Assembly (NCBI RefSeq): GCF_029867415.1
Contig: NW_026705180.1
Span: 67,501-131,500, forward strand
Source of the DNA: Vicia villosa
Lineage: Eukaryota; Streptophyta; Magnoliopsida; Fabales; Fabaceae
Direction of reading: 5' to 3'
DNA: 64,000 nucleotides
Shown here piece by piece: positions 24,372-35,929 of this stretch (positions are counted from its first letter, which is position 1; every line of letters starts with the position of its first letter). The translations under genes were made by a program, and so were the position numbers. The notes beneath the pieces were generated by a model. That model searched no databases. It had not been told where the DNA came from and was given only the letters and a program-made list of their open reading frames with translations.

Positions 24372-24819
24372 TCTTTTTTATATTTATAATTTTCCAACCT
24401 ATACTTCCTTTACCTCTTGACTGAAATATCTGGATCAAATTCAGTTGCTTATGTTGTGATTCTGTGCAAATAGTGTGTGTATGAGTTTGTGAGTTCAAAG
24501 GCAACTGTTACTATAGTAAATCTCTTCTCTTTTCTCTGAATTAATGCCTGCAAACTTCAAGTGTCTTGTTGACATGACTTACTCTCATTGGTATTCATAA
24601 AAAATGGGTATTTACAATAGTATTCACTCTCCTATAAACCTTCCAACTGACCTTTTTGTTGACATTGTTTTATTCATTTTTTCTCATTTAACGTGTATGT
24701 GTACTGTTACAACTTTATATCTTCGTGAAAGAAATAATGGGAAAAGGAAAAATTGAATTAGAGAGAAGCAATAACTTTTTATGTTGCTACTGATGTGTAA
24801 GTATCTTAGTACTTCCTTC

Positions 24820-25620
24820 CAGTGTTTTAAAAACCGGACCGGACCGGCCGGTCGAACCGGGAACCGGCCAGGTAACCGGTCAGGTTCAATAGTCGGATCG
24901 GATATGCCATCAAACCGGTGGAAAACGGTGAAAACCGAGAAAACCGGAAAACCGGTGGTTTAATTGTTTTTTTTTTAAAACTTTTTTTAAACTTTTTTTT
25001 TAAACTTTTTTTTTAACATTTTTTTTAAACTTTTTTTTTAACTTTTTTTTAATATATTTAGTAGTGTATTACTTAAATAGCATTCTCACATAGTTTTTTT
25101 CGTTAGTGACAAATTAAAAACTTTATTGTCTATTTGTTATCTTTGCTAATAAATTTTCTTAAATAGCATAAACATATTGAATTTTATTTGATTTTCTTTT
25201 TAGGAGGATCCTATTTTGAATTAAATTTGGTACATATTGGAGTTATTTTGTTATAAACTATTCAATTAGATTATGTTGTAATTAGACTTTGTTTAGATTG
25301 TGTTGTAATTAGACTTTGTAATTTTTTACTATTTTGTTATGTGTGATACCTTTATTTAAAATTTGAATTTAAGTTATGAAATTGTGAATTTATGATATGA
25401 TATTTTAAAAAAATTTAAAAGCTAGTTATATTTTTTTAGAGATTGAATCATCCGGTTCGACCGGTTTTATACCTATATAATGGCAGGTCTATTCAACCGA
25501 GTTATCCGGTTTAATCCAGTTTGGTCGTGCGGTTCGACCAGTGACCCAGTGGTTTGACCGATAAACCAGTGACCCAATACCCTCACCGGTTCAATGACCG
25601 GTCCGGTTTTTAAAACACAG
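24820..25620. mobile_element. Second nested non-autonomous hAT-like element, 801 bp
   Basis: The ends CAGTGTTTTAAAAACCGG and (reverse complement of right) CTGTGTTTTAAAAACCGG differ at one base. CTTCCTTC flanks both sides (24812-24819, 25621-25628), a perfect 8-bp duplication. Subterminal regions are packed with ACCGG/CCGGT motifs; the core is AT-rich with T-runs. No coding sequence. It lies downstream of the transposase stop within the large hAT element. Confidence 0.85.
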
Positions 25621-26140
25621 CTTCCTTCCCCCATTTAAAATTGATTCATATGGAGGACATATTTTCCATTAGCCTTTCCCATTATTGCTGTTCCTGAATC
25701 ATGAGGATTTTTGCTTAACCTCACAACATTTTGTATTACTATAGTAAATCTTTATGATTTTTCTTTTATTTACATATTGGATTTTGTTGTTGTTTTTAGT
25801 GTACCTTTTTTGTTGGTTATGGTTATGTTGATATCTTTTTTGTTTGTCATTGTAATTTTGATTTACATTTTAGTAGTGATATCTAGTTTGGTTATGGTTA
25901 TGTGATATCTAACTTGTCGTTGTAATTTTAATTTTGTTTTGTAGAGATAACATCTCCGACATTGGTTAATCTTGATGATGATGAAGACTTTGCAAATTAA
26001 AAGAGTTTCAGAAGACCCTAGTTTAATTGTAGTTGCTTTTGGTTTAAGAAATGGTTCGATTGAATTTTGGTTTAAGAAAAGTTGTATTTAGATACTAGAA
26101 TTGACACTTTTGAGCTTATCTACTGATATAAGTTTTGTGA

Positions 26141-26358
26141 CATTGTTTGGAGACTTTATCAAAATAGCTAATGACATTTTTTAGAAGTTTTTTTAGCTTA
26201 TTTTTATAAGTTCTTCAAGATAGCTTATGAGAACAACTTATAACACATATAAAAACCATTTTATTTTATTTTTTGCTATAAAAATGACTTTACAAGTTTA
26301 TTCATAGGTGCTTATTTTTATAAGCACTTGTGCTATAAGTTGTTTATCCAAACATTGT
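26141..26358. mobile_element. Degenerate MITE-like inverted repeat
   Basis: CATTGTTTGGAGACTTTATC on the left is imperfectly inverted relative to the right end (reverse complement CAATGTTTGGATAAACAAC). Internal AAGCTTATAAGT-type motifs are common to a widespread plant MITE type. The target duplication is not clear. The stretch 25629-26140 shows no gene. Confidence 0.35.
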
Positions 26359-26773
26359 AAAAGTTGATTAATTTGTGGTTTTTTTAATGAGTTTTGTAAT
26401 TTTGAATTAATTTAGATTTTGATTATGAATGTAGATTAAAAAAAATTTTAAGTTAAAAATTATGTATAATAGTATATTAAAAAAGTTTATAAAAAAATGT
26501 TAAAAATAAATTTAAATAACTTTTTTATTAAAAAAAAATTAAAACTAAGTATAACGGTTCGATTCTTTAGTAAATGGTTCAGTTTGGAAAAATTGTCTTC
26601 TAATGGTTAGGTATGGTTCGGAATTCTGAACCGTTATGCCAAATCAAAACTTTTGGTTCAGTTTGGTTTTAAAAAAAATTGAAACGGTTCGGTTCGGTTC
26701 GGATGCTTTTATATTATGGTTCGGTTCGGTTTAGTTCAGTTTTTTGAAAGAACCGAACCGTGAACAGCCCTAG

Positions 26774-27058
26774 TCTTCGGGCGTTTGTTATGCAAGTACC
26801 AAAAAACAAAGAAATTCGACAAGCACATGTACCATGATATGTACATGAAGGGTAATGTCTTCAAGAACAAGCGAGTCCTTGTGGAGAGTATTCACAAGTC
26901 CAAGGCTAAGAAGGCAAGAAAGAAGACATTGTCTGATCAGTTTGAGGCCAAGAGGGCCAAGAACAAGGCTAGCAGGGAAAGGAAATTTGCTTGAAGAGAA
27001 GAATCGGAGAGAAGGCACCTGCAGCACTGGTGGCACCAACTGCACCAGCAAAAGCTAG
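26774..27058 (+). pseudogene. RPL19: Ribosomal protein eL19 (RPL19) 3' fragment
   Basis: From the first base after the hAT terminus the reading is a C-terminal part of cytosolic ribosomal protein eL19: [59 protein letters not shown] and KFA. A TGA stands where Arg (CGA) is expected in KFARREE. The frame then slips, and the other frame supplies EKAPAALVAPTAPAKA. About two residues are missing after DMYMK. The N-terminal half is not in the window: the hAT end cuts straight into coding sequence. It encodes no functional ribosomal protein. From 27059 to 27406 I see no gene. Confidence 0.85.
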
Positions 27059-27406
27059 CTCATTTTACAATGTTTTCTCCCTAACCTTTCCCTTTGAAAA
27101 TGTCTATTATCCAATTAAGCTCATCATTCCAATCACCTGGTGTGTGGTTTATCTGCAACCAACACAAAACATGCTTCCAAATAACATTCAGACCTGGGAA
27201 CAGAAAAAAGATAAAATGATATTTAATTATATATATACATGCTTTGAATTTTGTTATGACAGAAAAATATTTTAATGTATCAGAAGATAAATGTCATCTT
27301 ATAGTATTTCTTAAAATTTTATGTCTTTGTGTGTAAAATTACACATGTGCATGTCAATATTTTGCCAATTACACTACATGGCAAATTCAAAAATTGATGA
27401 AAATCT

Positions 27407-27479
27407 TTCCGTTGCCGGGACTTGAACCCGGGTCTCTCGGGTGAGAGCCGAGTATCCTAACCAACTAGACTACAACGGA
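27407..27479 (-). tRNA. trnE-CUC: tRNA-Glu (anticodon CUC)
   Basis: The 73-nt minus-strand sequence folds as a cloverleaf. The acceptor arms TCCGTTG and CAACGGA pair, with discriminator A. The anticodon loop is CTCTCAC with anticodon CTC (27443-27445), and the T arm holds GGTTCAAGTCC (the B box). There is no intron and no encoded CCA, as expected for a nuclear gene. A TTTT terminator follows on the minus strand at 27399-27402. It looks intact. Confidence 0.95.
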
Positions 27480-28189
27480 TTTGTTGATGCACCTGTTTTT
27501 TTCTTAAATATCATCAATTTTATATTCACCATTTTCATCTATTTATTTCTTTTCGACCATTTTTATGTGTGTTGTTTAATATATATACATACCTCGTTAG
27601 TTATTATTCTGGATGAATTTATACAAATATTTTGTTGGTTGATATAATACCCTGCATTTTAATTCAAAACGTTACACCTAATTTTGATCTTTCACTTCAA
27701 AAAAAGAGTGTTTCCTAAGACAACTTTTACTAAATTTTAACTTATTTTAATTTCTAATCAATTCAATTTCTAGTTACTTATAAATAATAAAATAAGTCTT
27801 TTTTACTTCCTAGTTAATTTATACTTAAAAACTCTAAATTAAAATGTGATTAGTCGATTAAATAATCAAGAACTATTGATGTTTTGATTTATTATGAAAA
27901 ATAACCTTATATCATTAAATAAAAATAATAATTATTTAATTAATTGAAAATTGAAAATTATATTTCAAAGGAAGAAAATATTCATTAAACTGGTAAAATA
28001 TTCTAATAAAAGATAACTCACTTTCGGATTTCTACACGTACCAAATAAAATATTATGTTAATGAACTACTTCAAAGTTCGTGATAATGAGAAACCAGAAA
28101 ATGAGTGGATTATTCTTATCTCAATATAGTTACTTGATGAAAGTGGCATATCAGTTCATAATTATTGATGATTAAACCGCCAACACAAA

Positions 28190-28866
28190 TTTGACCCATC
28201 ACACTAAGCTTTCAATTTTGATGGAAAGTACTCTCTATAAAAATGGGGTTAGAGAAATCATGCATAGTATGAGTTATAATATACCTGCCTTAGCATATGC
28301 CATTAGCATAGTAAGCATGTTTATGAAAAATATGGGTCAAGTTCATTGGGAAGATTTTAAGTGGGTGATGAGGTATTTGAATGGTTTATTGAAGGTTGGT
28401 TTGAAATACACAAAAGAAATTTATGCAAACAAATTTTTTACAAGGATATGTAGATGCCAACTATGTTTGAAACACGAACACCGAAAAATTCCTTGTCAGA
28501 CTTTGTGTTTATGTTGTTTGAGGTGGGTATTAGTTGGAAAGAAATCAACAATCAATTATGGAACTATCTAGAACTCAAGCATAGTGTATTTCCCTAGTTA
28601 AAGGAGTTAATGAAGCCATATGGCTAAGAGGTGTGATTGGAGAGTTAGGAATCACTCAAGAACGAGTGAAGATATATTGTGACAGACAAAAGTAAATTCA
28701 TTTGGATAGTCATGAAGTGTGTCATGAATGTACATCTAGTTGTACTTTATTAGAGAAGTGATTGATTCGAACGAGATTGTCGTGGAGAAGGTTGCTTCAT
28801 AAGACAATTTTGAAAATGTGTTTAACCTGTCATTACATAGGTAAAGGATTAAGCATTGCTTAAACT
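28190..28866 (+). pseudogene. Copia (Ty1) polyprotein C-terminal remnant
   Basis: The frame reads GVREIMHSMSYNIPALAYAI and VHWEDFKWVMRYLNGLLKVG, matching the end of the copia reverse transcriptase/RNase H region (compare GSIMYAM...RPDIAYAVS and HW.A.KW.LRYL). Then, across frame breaks, VNEAIWLRGVIGELGITQE, VKIYCD and FIREVIDSNEIVVEKVA match the copia RNase H end. Several stops and frameshifts make it a relic. No paired LTRs can be assigned. Flanks 27480-28189 and 28867-29925 contain no supported gene, although degenerate copia-like stretches may continue. Confidence 0.7.
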
Positions 28867-29924
28867 TTATCCATTATGTCGAATACTGATTTGAGCATAG
28901 AGAGAGAATCAAGTTGGATGATAGGTAAATAGGCATCACCATAATTTTTTGAGGCAGAGTGGAGATTTATGGAGTGTGCCTCAAGAAGTTCTGTCTTGTA
29001 CTGGTCAAAAAGCACAGGTATGTGTTCCTCATACAAGGGCATGGAGACATAGAGACCTTAGTAGGCTTATGACACAATATGGTGGTTAAGGCTTGCCACC
29101 GACAACGAGAAGCCTCGTGTGGTGGTGTTTTGAGGTGGTTTAGGAGTCCTCATGTTAGGTGAGTGGCTATGAAGATGATAAGTGATGCATGAAAGTCTTG
29201 TTTCTTTGGCCTTAAGTGCAATGTTTCTTTATCATTTTGTCTAGCATTAATTCTTTCAAACCTAGCATATAAAAATAAATAAATCTTTAGGAGAAATTCA
29301 AATATCCAGGACAATCTAGATATGTTCACAAATTGGGAGTTTTATGGTTACTTATTGGCAAAGTAATTTAATAAGTGTTTGTAACTGAATATAATTTTCA
29401 AGTAAAATACGCACTTATCAACTCTCCCTGGCATAGAAATTTGTTTGATCTCAAACAAAAGTCTCTAAATTCTTTCATCCAAAAACATGGTTCACAAAAT
29501 CATTAACATAAAATTTTGAATTGACAAGGTTTATACACATCAAGCATGTTTTGAATTTAATTCTTTTAAGACTTTCATGATTTGTTAGGAGACAATTCAA
29601 GGCAATAACATGATATCATCAAAATAAAGCATGCCAATGAAAAAGTTGTTATATCAAAGACTAAAATCAAATACCTCAATAAAATAAACCATCCAAAACC
29701 ACCATCCTCACAATATGTATTTCTCAAGCAAGGTGAATGTTTTTCTCAATGCATGTGTTGTATTTTACCAACTTACGCACTTATCCCCAGTATATAAAGA
29801 ATATAAATGAAGTTGATAAAGAGCAAAATAAAAGAATATAGTTTTTATAAGTGTTATTTTTACGTTATAATATAGGTCTTATTTATAGGATATATGTTGT
29901 AAGTTACAAGTACATGAAGAGTCA

Positions 29925-30250
29925 TATTCAAAGTATCCATGGTCAATGTTGAACATGTTGGTTGTCAAGACCTTTTGATGTTTGCTCAGCGAGAAATGGT
30001 GAATAAGCTTCCTCAAGAGATTTTTGTAGTTGGTCACTAAGAATCTACGTAGGTTCATATACCGTACCGCCTTAATGTCAATTCCTTGAGTGTACCAAAT
30101 AAGATCTTACACTTTAGGCAGTTAATGGCGTCCATTATCGTCATCTGAGTATTGATGGAAGTGATGTGTTCCTGTGAGTCGCTCTTTCCGGAAAAGGCTA
30201 TCGAGGACGATGACTTGAAGTTTTGTGGCACATATGCGTCCTAAAGTTCA
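29925..30250 (-). pseudogene. Ty3/gypsy gag remnant
   Basis: On the minus strand, successive frames give TYVPQNFKSSSSIAFSGKSD, SQEHITSINTQMTIMDAINC, LKCKILFGTLKELTLRRY and LIHHFSLSKHQKVLTTNMF. The order fits the gag capsid core of plant Ty3/gypsy elements (GxSDPxEHxxxFNTQM, LKCKxFxxTLKxxALRWY, FxxxFxxSRxxKxxTxxLFxV). Frameshifts and a stop make it non-functional. Confidence 0.6.
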
Positions 30251-31228
30251 CTAGATAAGGGCTAATGATATAGGATATCCTCACCATTTGATGTATTGTC
30301 CTAATTTTGTTGTTGTTGTTGATGTAAAACGCTGTCTTACAAAGCTTCGTTGGCGCAAAATAATTCTTCCACAGCGTCCTACATCTCTGTTATGGCTTAT
30401 TGATCATTGATGTTGCTGTTAGCGGTGTCTCATCTCACCATCGTGGAACAATGACTAAAGACGTTGGTTTTTTAGATTATAACACAGTTCGAGTTAGTTT
30501 TATCAGGGTCCATATTGGTCGTTACTTGTATTTATGGTAAATACAATAAAGCATACCCTGCTTGCAATGAGATGTGCAAGAAGACCTTTTTAGTCCATAT
30601 ATGTGAAAAAATGAATGAATGCCCCAAACCACATGTCTGGGGTATTTAGAGTCGTTTCCTCATCCAAGTAGTTTCTAAGATGACAAGTTCAAATGCTTAT
30701 ATGAGTTGGGCCACACATTCCCTAGACTTAACCAAATTGTGGGAGTAAGTGGAAGCATTCATCCCCTTAATAAGGAGTGCATTTATCCTACATGAATTGT
30801 GCAGATTTCAGTTACCCTCCCAATACGTGGATTAACACGTTCTCATGTGAGTCGTATTCATATGTGTTAGATTGGGTCGGACGATTCATGCCTGAGTCAT
30901 ATCGAGTTGGATCGAGCGAGATCACATGATTGCCTCATGATCCCTCCCTTTTATGCATAAGGTTTTTCCATGTGACTCCCTAGCTTGATGATTTGTGGAT
31001 TTGTCTCTTAAAATACACATCCAAGTTTATTCTAGTTCTCATACCTTAAAGGCTCAAACATAACTAACAAAATTCTACTAATGAAATTCTAATGTCGATG
31101 GCGGGATATGAACAAACTCCTGAATAACTAGATTACTCTCCGCTGGCAGATAGATCCTGCATTATTTTAGAAAAAAAAAATTTAAAAACAATCAAACTTG
31201 TCCTTATTTAGATTTGGCATAATATTAG

Positions 31229-31374
31229 CGTGTGTTTGGAAACGTGGTGGACCACCGCCACTACGCGTTTATAGCCACTGTGTGTTCTGAAAAGTGATTT
31301 TCAAAAGCTATTATTGGTAGCCTTTACCAACCGCACGGTATTGTCGTGATTTTTCCATATTTCCAAACATAGGC
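31229..31374. mobile_element. Short MITE-like inverted repeat
   Basis: The left end GCGTGTGTTTGGAAACGTGG and the right end (reverse complement GCCTATGTTTGGAAATATGG) match at most positions. TTA precedes and CTA follows, an imperfect trinucleotide duplication compatible with a PIF/Harbinger MITE. It is about 146 bp with no coding capacity. The surrounding 30251-31228 has no gene I can support. Confidence 0.45.
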
Positions 31375-31526
31375 CTAGTTGCTTGCTTATAAAACTATGA
31401 TCAATAATTATTTTATAACACAAAAAACTAAAAAACTAAAATTGAAAATTTGTATGAATTTTTTTTTCTAAAACCCTAAAATTTATATGTGAAACCATGA
31501 GTGAGCATGATACTAGAATAACATTT

Positions 31527-32685
31527 TGTTAGAATTGATTGAGAATATACATGTTTACAATAAAATCTTATATCGCTTAATTTTGTAATGAAAGATGGAG
31601 ATATTTATAGTCATATAATGGATTCAACCTCTTCATTAAAAAAATATACCAGTCAGAATAACTTTAAGCTTGTATTTTATTTTTTGTTCTCTTACGCTCT
31701 TGGTTTAGAGTGATGTGAGATGTAGTTAAATATTTGTTTTAACACATTTTCACATTATGTTTTTTAATTATGATTGTGTTATTTGGTTTTCTTTATGCCG
31801 GTTTTTTCCAATAATTGGTATCTGAGCTTTTTTGTTCGATCATGGAATAAGAGTTCTTGGTAAACTCTGGGGTTGCAATTTTGTTTGATCTTGAACATTA
31901 TAAAAGAATTGTAGTGTTGTAAAATAGTTGTTGAACTATAGTAACAACTTCTACTGTGCAGTTTATGATAGAGAAAGTTGATGGAATAATTATTTTTAAC
32001 CTATGGAAAATTCAAGTAAAAGATATTTTAATACAATTAGAATTATAGAAGGTGATCCTTGGTGATCAATACATGAGTATTGATTGACATTGATGCAAGG
32101 TGTACTATGATATTATGTTGGTGGTTGAAGAGCTTTTGGCTAACATGGAAGTCGTACCATAAAATTTTCAACCTATTTTTTGACATGTGTAATTCTTAGA
32201 GTGGTTTAAGTTCTAGTGAAATATAATATTTATGTTAGAGTATATGATTGCAGGTAATATGATTGCAGGTAATGACAATGTGAAATTCTTAAAGGTGTTT
32301 AGTTTCAAGTGAAATATATTTTTATGGTAGAGTATGATAGTAATGTAAATTTTTTTGGAGTGGTGTAACTTCAAATATTATATTCTTTATGGTGGAGTAT
32401 GATAGTTCTTTTGATCTATGACTGTCAGTGAAAACAACAGAAAATTAATGTATTATTTTCAATCAAGGATGAGATTGTTGGGATTGCTTGAAAATATACA
32501 TGTTAAAGAAGTCTCACATCACTTAATTTTATAAAGGAATAGAGAGTCCATGACTATATACAAGATTCATGTTCTTCATTACAAAATCACAAGTCAAAAA
32601 CACTTTAAATTTGTATTGATTGTTTTTGTCTCTTATACTCGTGTTAAAGTGTTATGAGATGTAGTTTAATATTTAATTTGGAGAA
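31527..32685 (+). mobile_element. Copia-derived element relic with two LTRs and primer site
   Basis: Two diverged direct repeats start TGTTAGAATTGATTGAGAAT (31527) and TGTTGGGATTGCTTGAAAAT (32476); both share the TATACATGTT, CTTAATTTT and GATGTAGTT anchors. TGGTATCTGAGC at 31816-31827 follows the first, one mismatch from the initiator-Met tRNA primer site TGGTATCAGAGC. Purines (AAGGATGAGA) precede the second. About 650 bp of interior holds a degenerate copia gag start (FNLWKIQVKDILIQLEL, near 32010). The second LTR stops near 32685. It is a small, internally deleted copia copy. Confidence 0.65.
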
Positions 32686-33314
32686 GGTATGTACTAGGAG
32701 CCTTAGGGGTGGGAGAGACTAAATTACGTATTGTAACTATTTTTAAATAGTATTATTGTCTGATTATTATTTGACAACAGTCGTGATTTTCTCTCCGATT
32801 TTGAAATTTTCACTAGGTCAGTTTTTTTCAACAGGTTTTTTTTTTAGGTTCTTAGACACACTTATATTGCAAGAAATGAAGTTATTTCATCTCATTTTCT
32901 ACTACTAGGTAAGTATTAGACCTATAGCCCTAAATGTGCTCTCTTCCTACATTTTATCCTCAAACCACACAGTTAAATAAAATAACTCCCTTCATAATGG
33001 AAAGAGAACAAGCATTTATGACTAAAGGGACTCCTATCTTCATTTTTCTTTGCTTCTGTTATCTGCCAAGCAATATCCCATGGCTTTTAAATCAACATAG
33101 AACTAGCACAGACTAGCTGCAAATTATATCCATATCTGTAATAGCATTCATGTTTTGTAAGTAAGACATGTTAATGTTACATGAACTGTAGTAGTTTAAG
33201 AAAGGATTACAGGTTTAAAGAGTCTTACAACAAAAGCCGAAAACTAAAGCTAAGACCTTTAGCTATAATAATGTAATATACAAGAACTGAGCCAAAGCAA
33301 TATAATTTATAACC

Positions 33315-35768
33315 TCAGAACATTAAGAGATTCAATGAACATTGTACTACAAATACTTCTAGTAATAATCTAGTCAAGAAATAAAACAACACACCAAGGG
33401 CTATTGACACAGGTAGAGCAGGCAAGGCTTTTTGATAAAAAGCCAAAAGCATCAAAGTTACGCCAGGGGCGGACCTACCTTAGGACAGGGGGTGGCCATG
33501 GCCACCCCAAAGTTTTGATAATATTTTTTTTAAATAGGTGTAATATACATTTTTTTTCTATCTGACATTATATTAAGAAAAGTTTATGCGAAAAAGAACA
33601 TATTTGTTATCTTAGCCAAGTGGTTATAGCCTCGTATTTTCACATTTTGGTCATGGGATCAACTCCCACTGACATGCATAATTTTGTGCATTTTCACCAT
33701 TTCTTTTTTTAAATATTTAGCAAATTCTTTTCAAACTTCTATACATCTAATCCAATAATTAAAAGTACTTTTTTAAATATTTAGCAAATTCTTTTCAAAC
33801 TTCTATACATCTAATCCAATAATTAAAATTATTTTATTGGATGCACATTCATTCATCATACAATTAATTTCAATTTTAATTTTACAAAACTTATATTTTT
33901 AAATTTCTCAAAAAACTTTGGACTATAATTTTTTAAAGGAAAATGCTTATTGTTAAGAAAACATAGAAATAAAAAAGTCAAAAATAAATCTCAACCATTC
34001 ATTATCATTACCATCCCATGATTCCTATTAAAAAAGAACTTAAAATAAATTAAAAATTCTCCTTTAAAATTATAACATATATCAATTCTTGCATTTCTTC
34101 TCCAATTTATTTTGTAATAAATAACATTACTCTTTTTTAAAGCTCTCTCATACACATAAATTATTTAGTTATTAGTTTTTTTTCTCCTTTTTATACACAC
34201 AAATGTTTGATTGTTATATTTTTCTTAGTAATTGCTTTGAATCTAGTATAATGTATAAAATCAAATAATAAATAACATATAAAAAGGAAAATTTACAAAA
34301 AGAGTACATTTCTAAAATCAAAATATTATAATATAAAAAATAATATTGCATTGACAATGATTCAGTGACTTTTCAATATATCAATAAACTTTGTATCATA
34401 ATTTGACATATTATTTCACACAAAAAACTTTAAATATACCTTTTAAAAATTTAATTATTTACTTACAAGAAAATAAAATGAGAATAAGATTTGTAATATA
34501 TATTGTTTTTAGTATTTGGCCCCCTCAACATTTTCATCCTGGCTCCGCCACTGAGTTACGCCGAGACCAGCAATAATTGCAAGATAACACGCATACACTG
34601 TCATAAAATCATACATTGCAGCCCTGCCAACCAAAACACTATAGAAGATAAAATCGCCAAGCCCCAATTTGATTGCACCGGACGAAGCCAATCCAATTCC
34701 CTCCAGCATCAAATTCTCATTCGACGCAGCATCTTCTCTCCCAGGAACCTGTGTGTTCATTCCATGACTAATCAAGGGTGTGGCAAGATCTGAATCAGTT
34801 TCTCGAACCTGCACTCGCCCCTCTTCTGCTCTTACCAAATTACCTGTCCCATAAGAGCTACTAGAATTCAAATTCGAAGCATTTCTGTTTGAATTTGAAC
34901 TAACAACAGCATCCACGTCTTGATTTGAGTGTGATTGTTCAGCATTGAGTCCACTACCACCCAACACAGAATTTTCATTCTCAGTTATCAGATTAGAATT
35001 CTCAATCCTCCTCTCTCTCCATAACCTCCTCCGAGCCGCAACATCACTCGGATCCAAACTATCATTCCTCACCGGCCTAGCCTCGTAAACCAAAGCCGGA
35101 ATCTCTTCATCCCTCGAAATAGCAAGTTCAACCAAAAGCCTTAAAGGCCCAACAGGCAACAAAACAGCAGCAAGATCATACAAAGCCATAGCAACAAGCA
35201 TGGCCCAGGTTGTCCATTCAGGCAACATAGTAAACCAATAAGCAACCAATATTCCAATAACAACCAAATAACCTTGTGTAACAAAAATAGCCATTTTCGA
35301 CATAAACACAGCACAAACACCAACAACAGCGAAATTAACCAAAACAATCGAAAACGTTATACAGTCGATTGGAGTACTAAAATGTTGAATCAAAAACACA
35401 GAAATTTCGCCTCCGAGGAAACCTAAAACGACGAATGAAGAGAAAGCCATGTAGAGTTTTAAGAACCTGATACATCGGAAATAGAAGAGGAGGACTAAGA
35501 AGAAAGTGGTGAAGGTTACAACGACGACGAAGGATAGGGAGTTTAGAAGTGCGCCGAGGAATTTGTCCCAGGAAGAATCTGAGGTTGTTTCGTCGTATGC
35601 TATGTTGGCTATGGTGGAGATTGTTGGGGAATCGTTTGTGTTGAGAATTGAGACTAGGATTACAACGAGGAACATGCAGATTGAAACAGGGGTGATGATT
35701 CTAACGATTTCTTCGCCTAGAGTGTCGAGAACGGTTGATGAAGATGAAGGTCTTTGGGTTTCTGCCAT
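33315..35768 (-). pseudogene. PS: Presenilin, split by a transposon in its coding exon
   Basis: Presenilin is the aspartyl-protease subunit of gamma-secretase in endomembranes. The minus-strand frame from the ATG at 35768 gives 405 residues before the insertion: EEIVRIITPVSICM at the start, hydrophobic segments throughout, the catalytic YD (Y197, D198 in ALYDLAAVLLP), a hydrophilic loop of about 120 residues, and GLGD (D372 in KLGLGDFIFYS). Beyond the element, 33455-33315 supplies the last 46 residues with PALP (417-420) and the end SLNLLMF. Together that is 451 residues, normal for plant presenilins, without introns. As it stands, translation runs 14 codons into the element and stops at 34509, giving 419 residues that lack PALP and the last membrane segments. 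An upstream in-frame ATG (35861) adds 31 residues not seen in the family; I prefer 35768. Confidence 0.92.
33464..34553. mobile_element. hAT-like element inserted in the presenilin coding exon
   Basis: Ends CAGGGGCGGACC and (right, reverse complement) CAGTGGCGGAGCC are flanked by the perfect 8-bp duplication AGTTACGC (33456-33463 and 34554-34561). One copy of that octamer is native presenilin coding sequence, spanning the end of its codon 403 to codon 405. The interior is AT-rich with a direct repeat around 33726-33830 and no transposase. Removing the element and one octamer rejoins the presenilin frame without any other change. Confidence 0.95.
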
Positions 35769-35867
35769 TGTTGTAAACAGAGAGTTCAGATCGAAAGTAG
35801 GAAGTACTTTGATACTGTTGTGATGACAATCATGGACGCTTGTGTTCTCTGCTACCCCCATTCTCTC

Positions 35868-35885
35868 ATAATGGGCCAGGCCTAA
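35868..35885 (-). promoter_or_regulatory. TGGGCC site II-like motif upstream of presenilin
   Basis: ATGGGCCAGGCCT lies about 100 bp upstream of the presenilin ATG. TGGGCC is the plant site II element bound by TCP factors. It is a single motif, so the support is modest. Confidence 0.3.
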
Positions 35886-35929
35886 AGATCATATATACAG
35901 AGTTTGCTATTTGCACCATGTATACTGGG

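Larger units (their letters stand above)
15880..26773 (+). mobile_element. Composite hAT element with nested insertions
   Basis: Left termini TAGGGCTGTTCA (15880, 18126) and the right terminus TGAACAGCCCTA (ending 26773) bound a region with a degenerate hAT transposase on the plus strand. GAACCG-rich subterminal repeats occur at both ends (about 15890-16050, 26610-26760). Two smaller hAT elements are nested at 21007 and 24820. The 8 bases next to the termini do not match (GTTAGAAT on the left, GTCTTCGG on the right), so no intact target duplication frames the whole; the left junction has been rearranged. Stretches 20377-21006 and 22241-22404 are internal non-coding sequence. Confidence 0.75.

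Noticed and set aside
28860..29042. 60-residue minus-strand frame
   Set aside because: Lies at the end of a copia remnant; I see no motif or partner exon.
35769..35861. Upstream in-frame start for presenilin
   Set aside because: The extra 31 residues are unlike the family N-terminus; the ATG at 35768 gives the usual start and length.
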